From Myxococcaceae bacterium (lineage in GTDB: Bacteria; Myxococcota_A; Polyangia; Polyangiales; Ga0077539), in the NCBI GenBank assembly GCA_004297725.1, contig SCUS01000119.1, forward strand, positions 1 to 61,357: 61,357 bases of DNA. Reading direction: 5' to 3'. The translations under genes were made by a program, and so were the position numbers. A model generated the notes under the pieces. It ran no database searches. It was not told the origin of the DNA and worked only from the letters and a program-made list of their open reading frames with translations. The stretch's first letter is position 1. Every line of letters begins with the position of its first letter. Positions 1 through 8,243 of the stretch are shown here, piece by piece.

Positions 1-899
1 ACCAGCCCGTTGCGTGAGGCGAGCCACGCGCCCACCTGGCTGCGGAGCGAGGCCTTCATGGCGCAGCCGACGTAGATGGCGTGGATGTGCGGCGACTCGC
101 TGGAGGGCCACCCGTCGTGGCCGGGCCAGCGGTACCAGGCCGCGAAGCCCTGGTTGGCCAGCCGGTCGAGCAGGCCGTGGATGTCAGCGGTCGAGAGGCT
201 GCGGGTGCTGATGTCGGTGGCCGCCGAGTAGGGCGCGCCGCCCACCTGGCCGTCGGCGGCGTGGGTGCCGGCGGAGGCGGCCGCGCTGCCGATGGTCTGG
301 GTGATGCGCGCGTCGGGCACCCCCGCGCAGCGCAGCCGGTCGGACGCGTCGGGGTGCAGCCCCCAGTGCAGGAGCGGCCGACGGGCGCAGGTGGGCAGCT
401 GCGGCGTCGGCGGCGGAGCAGGCGCGCAGGTGTCGTGGGTGCCCGAGGGGCGGGCCTCGCAGCCGTGCGGGCACGCGTCGCTCTCGACGCGCCCGAGGAC
501 GCAGCGCTGGCGCGCGCGGCGGTCGGCCGTGCAGGTCCAGATGGACGACTGGCCCGAGGCCGAGCCCGTGCAGCGCGGCGCGGGCGGGACGTCGCGGACG
601 ACGGGGACGTCCCTCACGATGGGGACATCGCGCACCGAAGGCACATCGAGCGCGGGCGGGACATCCGGCGCATCGACGGCGGGCGCGCTGGCGTCCTCGC
701 CGAGCGCGGCGTCTGGCTCGTCGTCGATGGGCGGCAACAGGGGGACGTCGGCGTCTTCGGCGATCTCGGCGTCGGCTGGAATCGAGGAGTGCTCCTCGCC
801 ACCGGGTTCGGCCGCGGGAGCGTCGGGGCCCGCGCACCCCATCGCCGCGGTGATCGCCGCCATCCCGAGGAGTCGAAGCCATGGTCGCGAAGCTTGCAT
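1..899 (-). CDS. Partial lipoprotein with M15/Hedgehog-like peptidase domain (3' end beyond window)
   Basis: The gene reads from an ATG at 899 off the left edge; 299 codons are visible. The N-terminus is a lipoprotein signal with lipobox AAMGC (Cys22), so the product should be membrane-anchored. Residues 35-108 are an Asp/Pro-rich tether with DVP repeats. Residues 110-158 form a small Cys-rich module. The visible C-terminal domain has His213, the pattern AATDI (Asp229) and HIHAIY (His271, His273), followed by a MKASLRSQV stretch. This His-Asp-His layout resembles zinc D,D-peptidases of the M15/Hedgehog fold, suggesting a peptidoglycan hydrolase or a derivative of one. The fold assignment is inference from spacing; the lipoprotein and tether are seen directly. 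The SDR gene downstream on the same strand is separated by about 150 bp. Confidence 0.72.
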   Translation of the reverse strand, partial: MQASRPWLRLLGMAAITAAMGCAGPDAPAAEPGGEEHSSIPADAEIAEDADVPLLPPIDDEPDAALGEDASAPAVDAPDVPPALDVPSVRDVPIVRDVPVVRDVPPAPRCTGSASGQSSIWTCTADRRARQRCVLGRVESDACPHGCEARPSGTHDTCAPAPPPTPQLPTCARRPLLHWGLHPDASDRLRCAGVPDARITQTIGSAAASAGTHAADGQVGGAPYSAATDISTRSLSTADIHGLLDRLANQGFAAWYRWPGHDGWPSSESPHIHAIYVGCAMKASLRSQVGAWLASRNGL

Positions 900-1048
900 C
901 GGCACGACCGGGCCGACCGCAGGCTCCATGCCAACCCGCTGGTGCCGCGGGATCGTGGGTGAAACTACGCGGTCTGTGGGTGATCACCGCCGCCCCAGGG
1001 GGAGGGACTGCCCACCCGCCCTCATCGCCGCGGGGGCGTGCGCGCCCT

Positions 1049-1972
1049 TTAGCCCGGCAGCGCCGCGACGATCTCCTCGGTGCGCTGCCAGAGCCGCTTC
1101 GCCAGCGCGGGGTCGTTGGCGTCGGCGCGGCACTTCGCCACGTTGCAGTGAGAGAAATACTCCCCGCTCACCCCCGCCGCGCCCGGGTTCACCGCCAGGT
1201 AGCACTGCGTCGCGGCCCCCTCGGGGATCGACTTCAGCGCGAGCGGCGAGGCCACCGCGAACACGACCCCCACCAGCGGGTTCATGCTGCGGGCGAGGTT
1301 CGTCTTGATGACCCCGGGGTGCAGCGCGTTCGCCGTGCGCTTCGTGCCCCCGAACTGCCGCGCGAGCTCCTTCGCGAAGAGCAGGTTGGCGATCTTCGAC
1401 TGGCCGTACGCGGCCCACGGCACGTAGCCCTTCGCCCCGTCGAGGTTGTCGAACTGGATGCCCTCCCTCGGGGCGCGCCGGTGCGCGTCGCTGCTCACCA
1501 CCACCACGCGGCCGTCGGCGGCGAGCGCGTCGCGCAGCCCCGTCACCAGCATGAAGTGGCCGACGTGGTTGGTGAAGAACTGCATCTCGTAGCCGTGCGC
1601 CAGCGTCAGCTCGGGCAGCGCCATCACGCCCGCGTTCGCGACGATGGCGTCGAGCGTCACGCCCAGCGCCTTCACCGCCGCCACGCAGGCGCGCACCGAG
1701 GACGGGTCGGACAGCTCACACGCGAGCCCGGTCGTCTGGCCGGTCACCGTCGCGCCCGCCTCGGTGGCCTTCGCCGCCGTGCGGCTCGTGCCGATCACGT
1801 GCGCGCCGCGCAGCGCCAGCACCCGCATCGTCTCCAGACCGAGGCCGGAGTTGCAGCCCGTGACGAGGATCGTCTTGCCCGCGAGCGAGAGGCCCGCGGT
1901 GACCTCCTCGGCGGTCGATCCGTAGCCGAACCCGTTGGGCCCGCGGCCCGCGATCCTCGAATACAGTGACAT
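1049..1972 (-). CDS. SDR-family NAD(P)-dependent oxidoreductase (retinol dehydrogenase/WW-oxidoreductase-like)
   Basis: A 307-residue short-chain dehydrogenase with a single Rossmann domain. The nucleotide-binding motif TGCNSGLG is at residues 38-45, NAG at 113-115, the catalytic Ser at about 160, and Tyr189-x3-Lys193 completes the active site. TSR after the second beta strand suggests NADP preference. The length and the HPGVIKTNLAR stretch fit the subgroup that includes retinol dehydrogenases and WWOX-like reductases, which reduce or oxidise lipophilic alcohols and carbonyls; the substrate here cannot be told. The protein has no signal peptide and is probably cytosolic. It appears monocistronic: both flanking gaps are short, but the neighbours are unrelated lipoproteins. 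Confidence 0.93.
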   Translation of the reverse strand: MSLYSRIAGRGPNGFGYGSTAEEVTAGLSLAGKTILVTGCNSGLGLETMRVLALRGAHVIGTSRTAAKATEAGATVTGQTTGLACELSDPSSVRACVAAVKALGVTLDAIVANAGVMALPELTLAHGYEMQFFTNHVGHFMLVTGLRDALAADGRVVVVSSDAHRRAPREGIQFDNLDGAKGYVPWAAYGQSKIANLLFAKELARQFGGTKRTANALHPGVIKTNLARSMNPLVGVVFAVASPLALKSIPEGAATQCYLAVNPGAAGVSGEYFSHCNVAKCRADANDPALAKRLWQRTEEIVAALPG

Positions 1973-2047
1973 CTGGTGGACTCCTGCCGCGCCGCCAGCG
2001 CGCGGGATGGCCGCGATCCTACGCTCCGTCGATCTGGCTGCACGCCC

Positions 2048-3127
2048 TTACGGGCAGCGCGAGGCGTCGACGCAGAGCGGGAACCCCCCCGCGGACGGTG
2101 ACGCGCAGCAGAGCTGACGGTCCGCCGAGCAGGCCGCGCAGGGGCAGGTGAGGCAGGTGGTCTCCGGGCGCGTGGTGCGGCACGAGCCGCCGATGCACAC
2201 GTCCGTGCGGCCGCAGGCGTCGCCGCAGTCGCCGCAGTTCAGCGGGTCGCGCGAGCGGTCGACGCAGTCCGCGCCGCAGAGCGTGAGGGGCGAGCGGCAG
2301 GCGCCTCGCCCGGTGCAGGCGCCGGCCACGCAGGCCATGGTGTCGCCGCAGCGGTTGTTCACCCGGCCGCAGTGGTTGTGGTCGCTCTGCGTGTCGACGC
2401 AGCGGGTGCCCGCGAGCGTGAGTCCAGGGCGGCACACGCAGACGCCCGCCACGCAGGCCTCGTCGTTGTCGCACTGGTGGCCGAGGCGGCCGCAGTTCTC
2501 CGGATCGACCTGGATGGCGACGCAGCGCCCGCGGGTGCTCTCGAGGGTGCCGCTGGGGCACGCGCAGCGCCCCGCCGCGCAGACCCGGCCCGCCGGGCAG
2601 GCGCTGTTGCACGAGCCGCAGTGGGCAGGGTCGATGAGCGGGTTGACGCAGCGAGCGCCGCACATCGAGAGGCCCGCGGCGCACTGGCAGTTGCCGCCCA
2701 GGCAGACCTCGCTCTCGGCGCAGGCCCGATCGCAGGAGCCGCAGTGGCGCAGGTCGCTGCCGAGGTCGAAGCAGGCGGGGCCGCAGGCGGTGAGCCCCGT
2801 CGCGCAGGTCACCGCACCGTCCGCCGCAGGCACGTCGGCGCCCACCGGAACATCCGAGGCGTCGTCCATGGGCCCCAGGTCGTGCGGGGCGGCTGCGTCG
2901 GCGGGAGCGTCGTCGCCGAGGTCGGCGGCGATGTCCTCCCGGGAGGCGTCCGGGGGAGGGGGCGTGGCGTCGACGGGGGCGCCCGCATCCGTCAGCCCGA
3001 GGTCGACGAGCGAGGCGTCGCCCGCCGTGAAGACCCGCAGTCGCGACTCGTCTGGAGAGACCACCACGCCGCAGCCGGAGACCATGACACCGGCCAGGAG
3101 ACAGACCGCCGCGCGAGGTGCCTTCAT
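2048..3127 (-). CDS. Cys-rich lipoprotein with CGxC repeats and Asp-rich linker
   Basis: A 359-residue lipoprotein with lipobox VSGC (Cys19). Residues 35-105 are an Asp/Ala/Pro-rich low-complexity tether. The rest consists of repeated modules of the type xCGACxxxC-x(5-9)-C-x3-C, each carrying four to six cysteines; HCGSCDRAC, HCGSCNSAC and NCGDCGDAC are three of them. Such repeats are common in secreted myxobacterial proteins and probably form disulphide-stapled rods on the cell surface; no enzymatic residues are visible. The C-terminal segment has a denser cysteine cluster (CLTCPCAAC). The architecture matches the longer 29292-31352 protein. Function is unknown; adhesion or surface structure is inference. 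Confidence 0.82.
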   Translation of the reverse strand: MKAPRAAVCLLAGVMVSGCGVVVSPDESRLRVFTAGDASLVDLGLTDAGAPVDATPPPPDASREDIAADLGDDAPADAAAPHDLGPMDDASDVPVGADVPAADGAVTCATGLTACGPACFDLGSDLRHCGSCDRACAESEVCLGGNCQCAAGLSMCGARCVNPLIDPAHCGSCNSACPAGRVCAAGRCACPSGTLESTRGRCVAIQVDPENCGRLGHQCDNDEACVAGVCVCRPGLTLAGTRCVDTQSDHNHCGRVNNRCGDTMACVAGACTGRGACRSPLTLCGADCVDRSRDPLNCGDCGDACGRTDVCIGGSCRTTRPETTCLTCPCAACSADRQLCCASPSAGGFPLCVDASRCP

Positions 3128-3181
3128 GCCTGCGGACTGTACACCACTGCCGTTGCCCCGCAGGAGAGTCGCTGTCCGCGG

Positions 3182-3817
3182 TCAGAGATCCCCGAACAGC
3201 TCCTTCATCGGCACGCCCAGCGCCACGGCGAGCCGGTAGAGCGCCGACACGCTCGCGCTCCCTTCGCCGCGCTCCACCTGGGAGAGCTGCGACACCGAGA
3301 GGTCGGCCCTCCGCCCGAGGTCCTTCAGGGTCAGCCCGAGCGCGTGGCGCCGGGTGCGCACGGCCTCCCCGATGGCCCGCAGCACCTGCTCCTCGGGCGC
3401 CCGCAGCAGGCCCCTCCGGCGCAGCACCCGCGTCACCACCTCGCGCAGCGCCTCCACGGTGAAGGGCTTGCGCAGGTAGTCCATCGCCTCCATCTGCATC
3501 GCCTGCACGGCGGTCTCCACCGAGGGGAAGCCCGTGATCATCACCACCGCCAGGTCGCGGTCGAGCGCGCGCACCCTGCGCAGCGTCTCCAGCCCGTCCT
3601 GCTGCGGCATCATCACGTCGAGCAGCAGCAGGTGGTAGCCCCCCGCGCGCACCCTCGCCTCGGCCTTCGTGGGATCGCTCTCCGTGTCGACGGTGCACCC
3701 GTCCCGGGTCAGCACCGTCTCCAGCAGCTCGCAGATCGCCGCGTCGTCGTCGACCACCAGCACCCTCGGCGTGAGGGTGCCCGCCGCGCGCTCAACCAAG
3801 GTGCACCCCTTCGCCAA
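3182..3817 (-). CDS. Response regulator: receiver domain fused to Xre/cro-type HTH
   Basis: A 211-residue protein. Residues 16-130 form a CheY-like receiver with acidic pocket DDD (23-25), phospho-acceptor Asp67 in LLLDVMMP, Thr95 and Lys117 (RKPF). Residues 148-210 form a cro/C1-type helix-turn-helix (LTLKDLGRRADLSVSQLSQVERG). Receivers are usually joined to OmpR, NarL or Fis-type domains, so this pairing is uncommon. The predicted start lies 26 bp inside the 3' end of the upstream livGF fusion gene, so the two are probably translationally coupled. It could regulate the transport operon or link it to a distant kinase; no histidine kinase is adjacent. The domain calls are secure; the target is inference. 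Confidence 0.9.
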   Translation of the reverse strand: MAKGCTLVERAAGTLTPRVLVVDDDAAICELLETVLTRDGCTVDTESDPTKAEARVRAGGYHLLLLDVMMPQQDGLETLRRVRALDRDLAVVMITGFPSVETAVQAMQMEAMDYLRKPFTVEALREVVTRVLRRRGLLRAPEEQVLRAIGEAVRTRRHALGLTLKDLGRRADLSVSQLSQVERGEGSASVSALYRLAVALGVPMKELFGDL

Positions 3818-5327
3818 GGTAGGCGCCCTGCACCCTCGGGTCGCTCGCCAGCGTCGCCGCGTCGCCGGAGAGCACCACCTCGCCGGTCACCAGCACGTAG
3901 GCCCGCTGCGCCGCCGCCAGCGCCCGCCGGGTGTTCTGCTCCACCAGCAGGATCGTCAGCCCCTTGCGGCGGATGCGGTCGATGGCCTCGAAGATCTGGT
4001 CGACCAGCACCGGGGCGATGCCCAGCGAGGGCTCGTCGAGCATCAAGAGCTTCGGCCCCGACATCAGCGCGCGGGCGATGGCCAGCATCTGCTGCTCGCC
4101 CCCGGAGAGCGTGCCCCCGAGCTGCTGCATCCGCTCGCCCAGCCTCGGAAACAAGCCCACCGCCTCGTCCATGCGCGCCCTGATCGCGCCGCGGTCGCTC
4201 ACGGTGTAGGCGCCCATCTCCAGGTTCTCCCGCACCGTCAGGTTGGGGAAGATCGCTCGGCCCTCCGGGGCCATCGCCACGCCCATCTCCACCAGCTCGT
4301 GGGCCTCGACCCTCGCGAGGTCCTTGCCCGCGAAGCGCACCGAGCCCGACTTCATGGGCAGCATCCGGGAGATGGCCTTGAGCGTCGTGGTCTTGCCCGC
4401 GCCGTTGGCCCCGATGAGGGCCACCAGCTCGCCCCGGCGCACCTCCAGCGAGATGCCCTTCACGGCCTGAATCCCGCCGTAGGCCACGCGCAGGTCGCTC
4501 ACCTCCAGCAGCACCTCCGCGGGCTGCTCCGGGGCCGCCTCGCGCGGCGCCGTGATCGCGTCGTGCCCGGCGCCCAGGTAGGCCTCCAACACCTTCGGGT
4601 CCTTCTGCACCGCCGCGGGCGCTCCGTGGGCGATGGTCTCCCCGCGGTCCATCACGTGGATCTCCTCGCAGACCCCCATCACCACCTGCATGTTGTGCTC
4701 GACCAGCAGCACCGTGAGGTCGAAGCGGTCTCGCAGCGTGCGGATCTGCCCCTCCAGCACCCTGGCCTCGGCGCTGTTGAGCCCCGCCGCGGGCTCGTCG
4801 AGCAGCAGCACCTTCGGGTCGAGCATCAGCGCCCGGGCGATCTCCAGCCGCCGCTGGTCGCCGTAGGGCAGCGACGAGGCCACCTGGTCGGCGTTGTCGT
4901 CGAGGCCGAAGAAGGCCAGAAGCTCCATCGCCTTGGCGCGCATCGCGCGGTCGTCGTCGACGTAGCGCAGCGTGCGGCCGATGACGTCGAAGAGCGACGC
5001 CCGGGTCACCCGATGGCTCGCCACCAGGACGTTCTCGATCACGGACATCTGCCCGAAGAGCCGGATGTTCTGGAAGGTGCGCGCGATGCCGAGGTCGGCG
5101 ATCTTCCACGCGGGCACCCCGGCGATGGGCTTACCCTGGAAGGTAATGGTCCCTCGCGTCGGGGCGTAGACGCCCGTCACGCAGTTGAACACCGTGGTCT
5201 TGCCCGCGCCGTTGGGGCCGATGAGCCCGAAGATGGACTTCTCCGGCACCTCGAAGCTCACGCCGGCGACGGCGCGCAGTCCCCCGAAGTGCATCTCGAG
5301 GTCGGAGACCGACAGCGCCGCGCTCAC
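3792..5327 (-). CDS. livGF: Branched-chain amino acid ABC transporter, fused LivG-LivF ATPases
   Basis: One uninterrupted 511-codon frame encodes two complete ABC ATPases that are normally separate proteins. Residues 1-255 are LivG-like: Walker A GPNGAGKT near 37, LivG-type signature SSLPYGDQRRLEIARAL, and Walker B LLLDEPAAGLN. A linker of about 20 residues rich in Ala/Pro/Glu follows. Residues 276-511 are LivF-like: Walker A GANGAGKT near 307, signature LSGGEQQMLAIARAL near 409, and Walker B LLMLDEPSLG. The GTG start overlaps the livM stop as GTGA (5324-5327), so the genes are coupled. The product should power import of branched-chain amino acids or related solutes through LivM plus a LivH encoded elsewhere. 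There is no stop codon between the halves, so the fusion is real unless the assembly is wrong. Confidence 0.93.
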   Translation of the reverse strand: MSAALSVSDLEMHFGGLRAVAGVSFEVPEKSIFGLIGPNGAGKTTVFNCVTGVYAPTRGTITFQGKPIAGVPAWKIADLGIARTFQNIRLFGQMSVIENVLVASHRVTRASLFDVIGRTLRYVDDDRAMRAKAMELLAFFGLDDNADQVASSLPYGDQRRLEIARALMLDPKVLLLDEPAAGLNSAEARVLEGQIRTLRDRFDLTVLLVEHNMQVVMGVCEEIHVMDRGETIAHGAPAAVQKDPKVLEAYLGAGHDAITAPREAAPEQPAEVLLEVSDLRVAYGGIQAVKGISLEVRRGELVALIGANGAGKTTTLKAISRMLPMKSGSVRFAGKDLARVEAHELVEMGVAMAPEGRAIFPNLTVRENLEMGAYTVSDRGAIRARMDEAVGLFPRLGERMQQLGGTLSGGEQQMLAIARALMSGPKLLMLDEPSLGIAPVLVDQIFEAIDRIRRKGLTILLVEQNTRRALAAAQRAYVLVTGEVVLSGDAATLASDPRVQGAYLGEGVHLG

Positions 5328-6352
5328 GCCGACGCCGCCTTCCGGCCCGGCAGGAAGCGACGCAGGTCGAGCTCGCGGTTGCCCAGGAGGCCCTGCGGTC
5401 GAAGCAGCATCAGCCCGATCATCAGCAGGGCGTACACGATGAGCCGGTAGCCCTGAAACTCGCGGAGCAGCTCCAGCGAGACGGCCACCACGACGCCGCC
5501 GAGCACCGCGCCGGTGACGCTCCCGAGGCCGCCGAAGATCACCATCACCAGGATGTCGACGGAGCGGTCGAGGCGAAACGACCCGGGGTCGATGTGCTGC
5601 CCGCCGGTCGCGTCGTGGGCGTAGAGCGAGCCCGCGAGGCCGGTGAACATCGCGCTGATGGCGAAGGCCAGCACCTTGTAGCGGGTGGTGGGGATGCCCG
5701 CGGCCTCGGCGGCGATCTCGTCCTCGCGGATGGCCGTGAGCGCCCGGCCGTAGGAGCTGTACGTGAGGTTGCCGATGACCAGCACGGTGAGCAGGGCGCC
5801 GCCCCAGATCCACGGGAGGGTGGCCGTCGCGGGGATGCTCTCGGCGCCGATGGGCCAGCCCTGCGAGCCGCCGAGGGGCGCGAGGCTCTCGATGGAGATG
5901 CGGATGATCTCGCCGAAGCCGAGGGTCACGATGGCGAGGTAGTCGCCGCGGAGGCGCAGCGAGGGCACGCCCACGGCGACGCCCGCGAGGCCCGCGCAGA
6001 CCACCGCGACGGCGCACGACACCAGCAGCGAGAGGCCGGGCCAGAGGTGCCCGAGCGATCCGAGGAGGAGGTGCGAGGTGATGGCCCCGGCGTAGGCCCC
6101 GACGGCCATGAAGCCGGCGTGGCCGATGGAGAACTGGCCCGTGGTGCCGTTCACCAGGTTGAGCGAGACGGCGAGCATCGCGTTGATGCCGCACATCGCC
6201 AGCACCCGCACGGCGTACTCGCCGGCGAAGATGCGGGTGACCCGCTCCACCGTCACGAAGAGCGCGATCGCCAGCAGGAACCCGAGCAGTCTGCGTGAAG
6301 CCGTCACCGTTGGGTGTACCCCTGCGCCGAGAGCCGCCGACGCGGTGGGCAT
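5324..6352 (-). CDS. livM: Branched-chain amino acid ABC transporter permease LivM
   Basis: A 342-residue inner-membrane permease with about eight to ten hydrophobic segments. The family hallmarks are present: LNLVNGTTGQFSIGHAGFM near residues 65-85, the EAA-like loop around EIAAEAAGIPTTRYK, and the C-terminal block FGGLGSVTGAVLG. It heads a minus-strand operon livM-livGF-receiver/Xre. In typical operons livH precedes livM; here the next gene upstream is a methyltransferase, so livH and the periplasmic binding protein must lie elsewhere or be lost. The substrate is inferred as Leu/Ile/Val or a related small solute from family membership only. Confidence 0.93.
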   Translation of the reverse strand: MPTASAALGAGVHPTVTASRRLLGFLLAIALFVTVERVTRIFAGEYAVRVLAMCGINAMLAVSLNLVNGTTGQFSIGHAGFMAVGAYAGAITSHLLLGSLGHLWPGLSLLVSCAVAVVCAGLAGVAVGVPSLRLRGDYLAIVTLGFGEIIRISIESLAPLGGSQGWPIGAESIPATATLPWIWGGALLTVLVIGNLTYSSYGRALTAIREDEIAAEAAGIPTTRYKVLAFAISAMFTGLAGSLYAHDATGGQHIDPGSFRLDRSVDILVMVIFGGLGSVTGAVLGGVVVAVSLELLREFQGYRLIVYALLMIGLMLLRPQGLLGNRELDLRRFLPGRKAASA

Positions 6353-6445
6353 TGGCGCGGCGCCGATGCTACGTCGAAACCGCGGGGGTCCGACAAGAGG
6401 AGATCGCTCGGGAGGGAGACGAGGAGCCGAGAGGCTCCGGCGGGG

Positions 6446-7183
6446 TCAGTACGACTCGGCGTCGCAGGTGTGGGGCGGACCGTCGCTGATGCGGCTGGTC
6501 TTGCGCCACATCCGGAGGACGTTGGGCAGGTCGTGGTCGACCCGCACCTCGGTGTAGCTGGAGGGGATCTCCCCGCCGAAGCCGTTGTAGGTCAGCAGGC
6601 AGGTGCCGAGCTCGGCCTCGGCCAGCATGCGCTCGACGGCGTCGATGTCGCGGCGGTACCGGTCGTCGCTGAGCTCGACCTCGGCGTCGAGCTGCTGGTC
6701 GGGGCCGAAGAGGTTCTCCCCGAAGGGGTTGTACAGGTAGTAGGCGTCCGCCGGCGGAACCTCCCCCACGCCGAACATCCCCGGCACGAACTTCACCCGG
6801 TCGTCGACGCCGAAGACCCGGGCGAGCTCGCGCGCCACGGACACGAGCCTCGGGCGCTGCTCGACCCCGAGGAAGCGCACGTCCCCCGCCAGCGCCGCGG
6901 CCACGCAGAACTTCCCCGCGCCCGATCCGATGTCGACCAGCGTGCGGATGTCGAGCTCGTCGAGCCACTCCGCGGCGCGCACGGCGACCGAGAGCGGGGT
7001 CCAGTACTGCCTCGACACGATCCGCTCCTCCTGCGGGAGAAAGCGGTCGAAGACCCGGTCGTGCGGAGAGGTGCGCTTGCGCAGCGCCTTCGAGATCTGG
7101 CTGGGAGGCGGCAGCTCGTCGGCGAGCATCAGGTCGTCGGAGTAGAGCTGGCGCTCAGCAAGGTTCAGTCTCTTGAAGGGCAT
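6446..7183 (-). CDS. Class I SAM-dependent methyltransferase
   Basis: A 245-residue protein from the ATG at 7183. Motif I is VDIGSGAG (residues 83-90), followed by an acidic residue at the end of strand 2 (GVEQR, 107-110). The post-II segment YLYNPFGEN (149-157) is in the position where N-methyltransferases carry NPPF-like motifs. The N-terminal 60 residues are charged and may bind the substrate. It therefore transfers a methyl group from SAM to an unidentified acceptor; protein or small molecule cannot be distinguished. It lies between livM and a lipoprotein on the same strand, with gaps of about 90 and 150 bp. The start is uncertain because the frame is open far upstream. Confidence 0.82.
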   Translation of the reverse strand: MPFKRLNLAERQLYSDDLMLADELPPPSQISKALRKRTSPHDRVFDRFLPQEERIVSRQYWTPLSVAVRAAEWLDELDIRTLVDIGSGAGKFCVAAALAGDVRFLGVEQRPRLVSVARELARVFGVDDRVKFVPGMFGVGEVPPADAYYLYNPFGENLFGPDQQLDAEVELSDDRYRRDIDAVERMLAEAELGTCLLTYNGFGGEIPSSYTEVRVDHDLPNVLRMWRKTSRISDGPPHTCDAESY

Positions 7184-7332
7184 TGGGGGGTCATCCGCGC
7201 CGAGCAGAAAGCGAGCCACCTGCGCGGGGAGCGGCCGGGGGTCGTGGGAGGAGGGAGGCGCGCGCCCGATCGCGACAGAGCGAGCCGGGAGCGGAGCGAC
7301 GACATGGAAGAAGCGACCAATTGTCGTGGCCT

Positions 7333-8178
7333 TCAGGGCCCTGCCGGCGCCGCTGCGGCAGCGGGCGACGGGGGCAGCGCGTTGGCGGCGCAGTCGACCC
7401 GGGTCACCGGGAGCCCCGGGTTGGGGGTCTGGTCGAAGACGTCTTCCGGGAGCTCGGGGTCGAGGGTGATCTCCCGGTAGCGCACCACGAGGTCGATGCC
7501 GTCGCGCTCCATCTCGACGCGGACGCGGCGGGGGAAGGCCACGCCGTCGACCTCGGTGTAGTCCTCGAAGGTGAGCACCGCGCGCACCCCGCGGGCGTCT
7601 CTCAGCTCGGCGTGCACGGGCCTCGGGCGCTGGGCCTCGGGCCGGGCTCCCTCGCGCTCGGCGTCGGTGAGCTCCAGCCAGATGGACTCCCCGGCGCCTG
7701 CGCGGCCCGCGATGTCGACCACGTAGTGTCCGTCGTCCCAGCGGATGCGCCGGTCGCCCTCGAGGACGGGGGGGCCGCCCGCGAGCACCGCGACCACCTC
7801 GGCGGACTCCATCGGGATGCCGAGGAGCTGCGCCGCCACGCAGGGTCGCGCGTCGCCCACGTAGAAGTGCCCGCCGCGGAGGTCGGCCATGGCGAGGCTG
7901 TGGCCGTCGGAGAGCAGGGTGCTGACGGTGGTGCCGAAGGCGCGGGTGTCCACCCTCACGCTCTGCGGGCGCTCGACGAACACATAGACCTCGCCGCGGA
8001 TGCGCCCCTGGGGGCCGAAGTGGTCCGCCGAGCCGTGGGCGCGGAGGCGGTGCACCCGCTCTTCCCGCGCGGTGACGTGTCGCAGGGCCATCGCCGGGTC
8101 GGTGATGGGGTAGCGCGGGGGCCTGCCCGTGCATCCCAACATCACCAGCAGCAACGCGCCCAGGGAAGGTCTTCGCAT
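7333..8178 (-). CDS. LolB/DUF4292-like outer-membrane lipoprotein
   Basis: A 281-residue lipoprotein (lipobox VMLGC, Cys16). The mature part has alternating beta strands of the kind seen in LolA/LolB-like DUF4292 proteins: RLRAHGSADHFGP, RGEVYVFVERPQSVRVD, a central PVLEGDRRIRWDD segment and a late FEDYTEVDGVAFPRRVRVEM strand pair. Members of this fold bind lipid or lipoprotein acyl chains in the envelope. The C-terminal 20 residues are Ala/Pro-rich. It diverges from uppP across a gap of about 65 bp that should hold two promoters. The fold call is by pattern; the cargo is unknown. Confidence 0.74.
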   Translation of the reverse strand: MRRPSLGALLLVMLGCTGRPPRYPITDPAMALRHVTAREERVHRLRAHGSADHFGPQGRIRGEVYVFVERPQSVRVDTRAFGTTVSTLLSDGHSLAMADLRGGHFYVGDARPCVAAQLLGIPMESAEVVAVLAGGPPVLEGDRRIRWDDGHYVVDIAGRAGAGESIWLELTDAEREGARPEAQRPRPVHAELRDARGVRAVLTFEDYTEVDGVAFPRRVRVEMERDGIDLVVRYREITLDPELPEDVFDQTPNPGLPVTRVDCAANALPPSPAAAAAPAGP

Positions 8179-8243
8179 GGCGCGGGAACATATCGCGGCC
8201 CCGCCCGGGTGTGCGGTACAACGCGCGCCGTGTGGTGCCGTCG

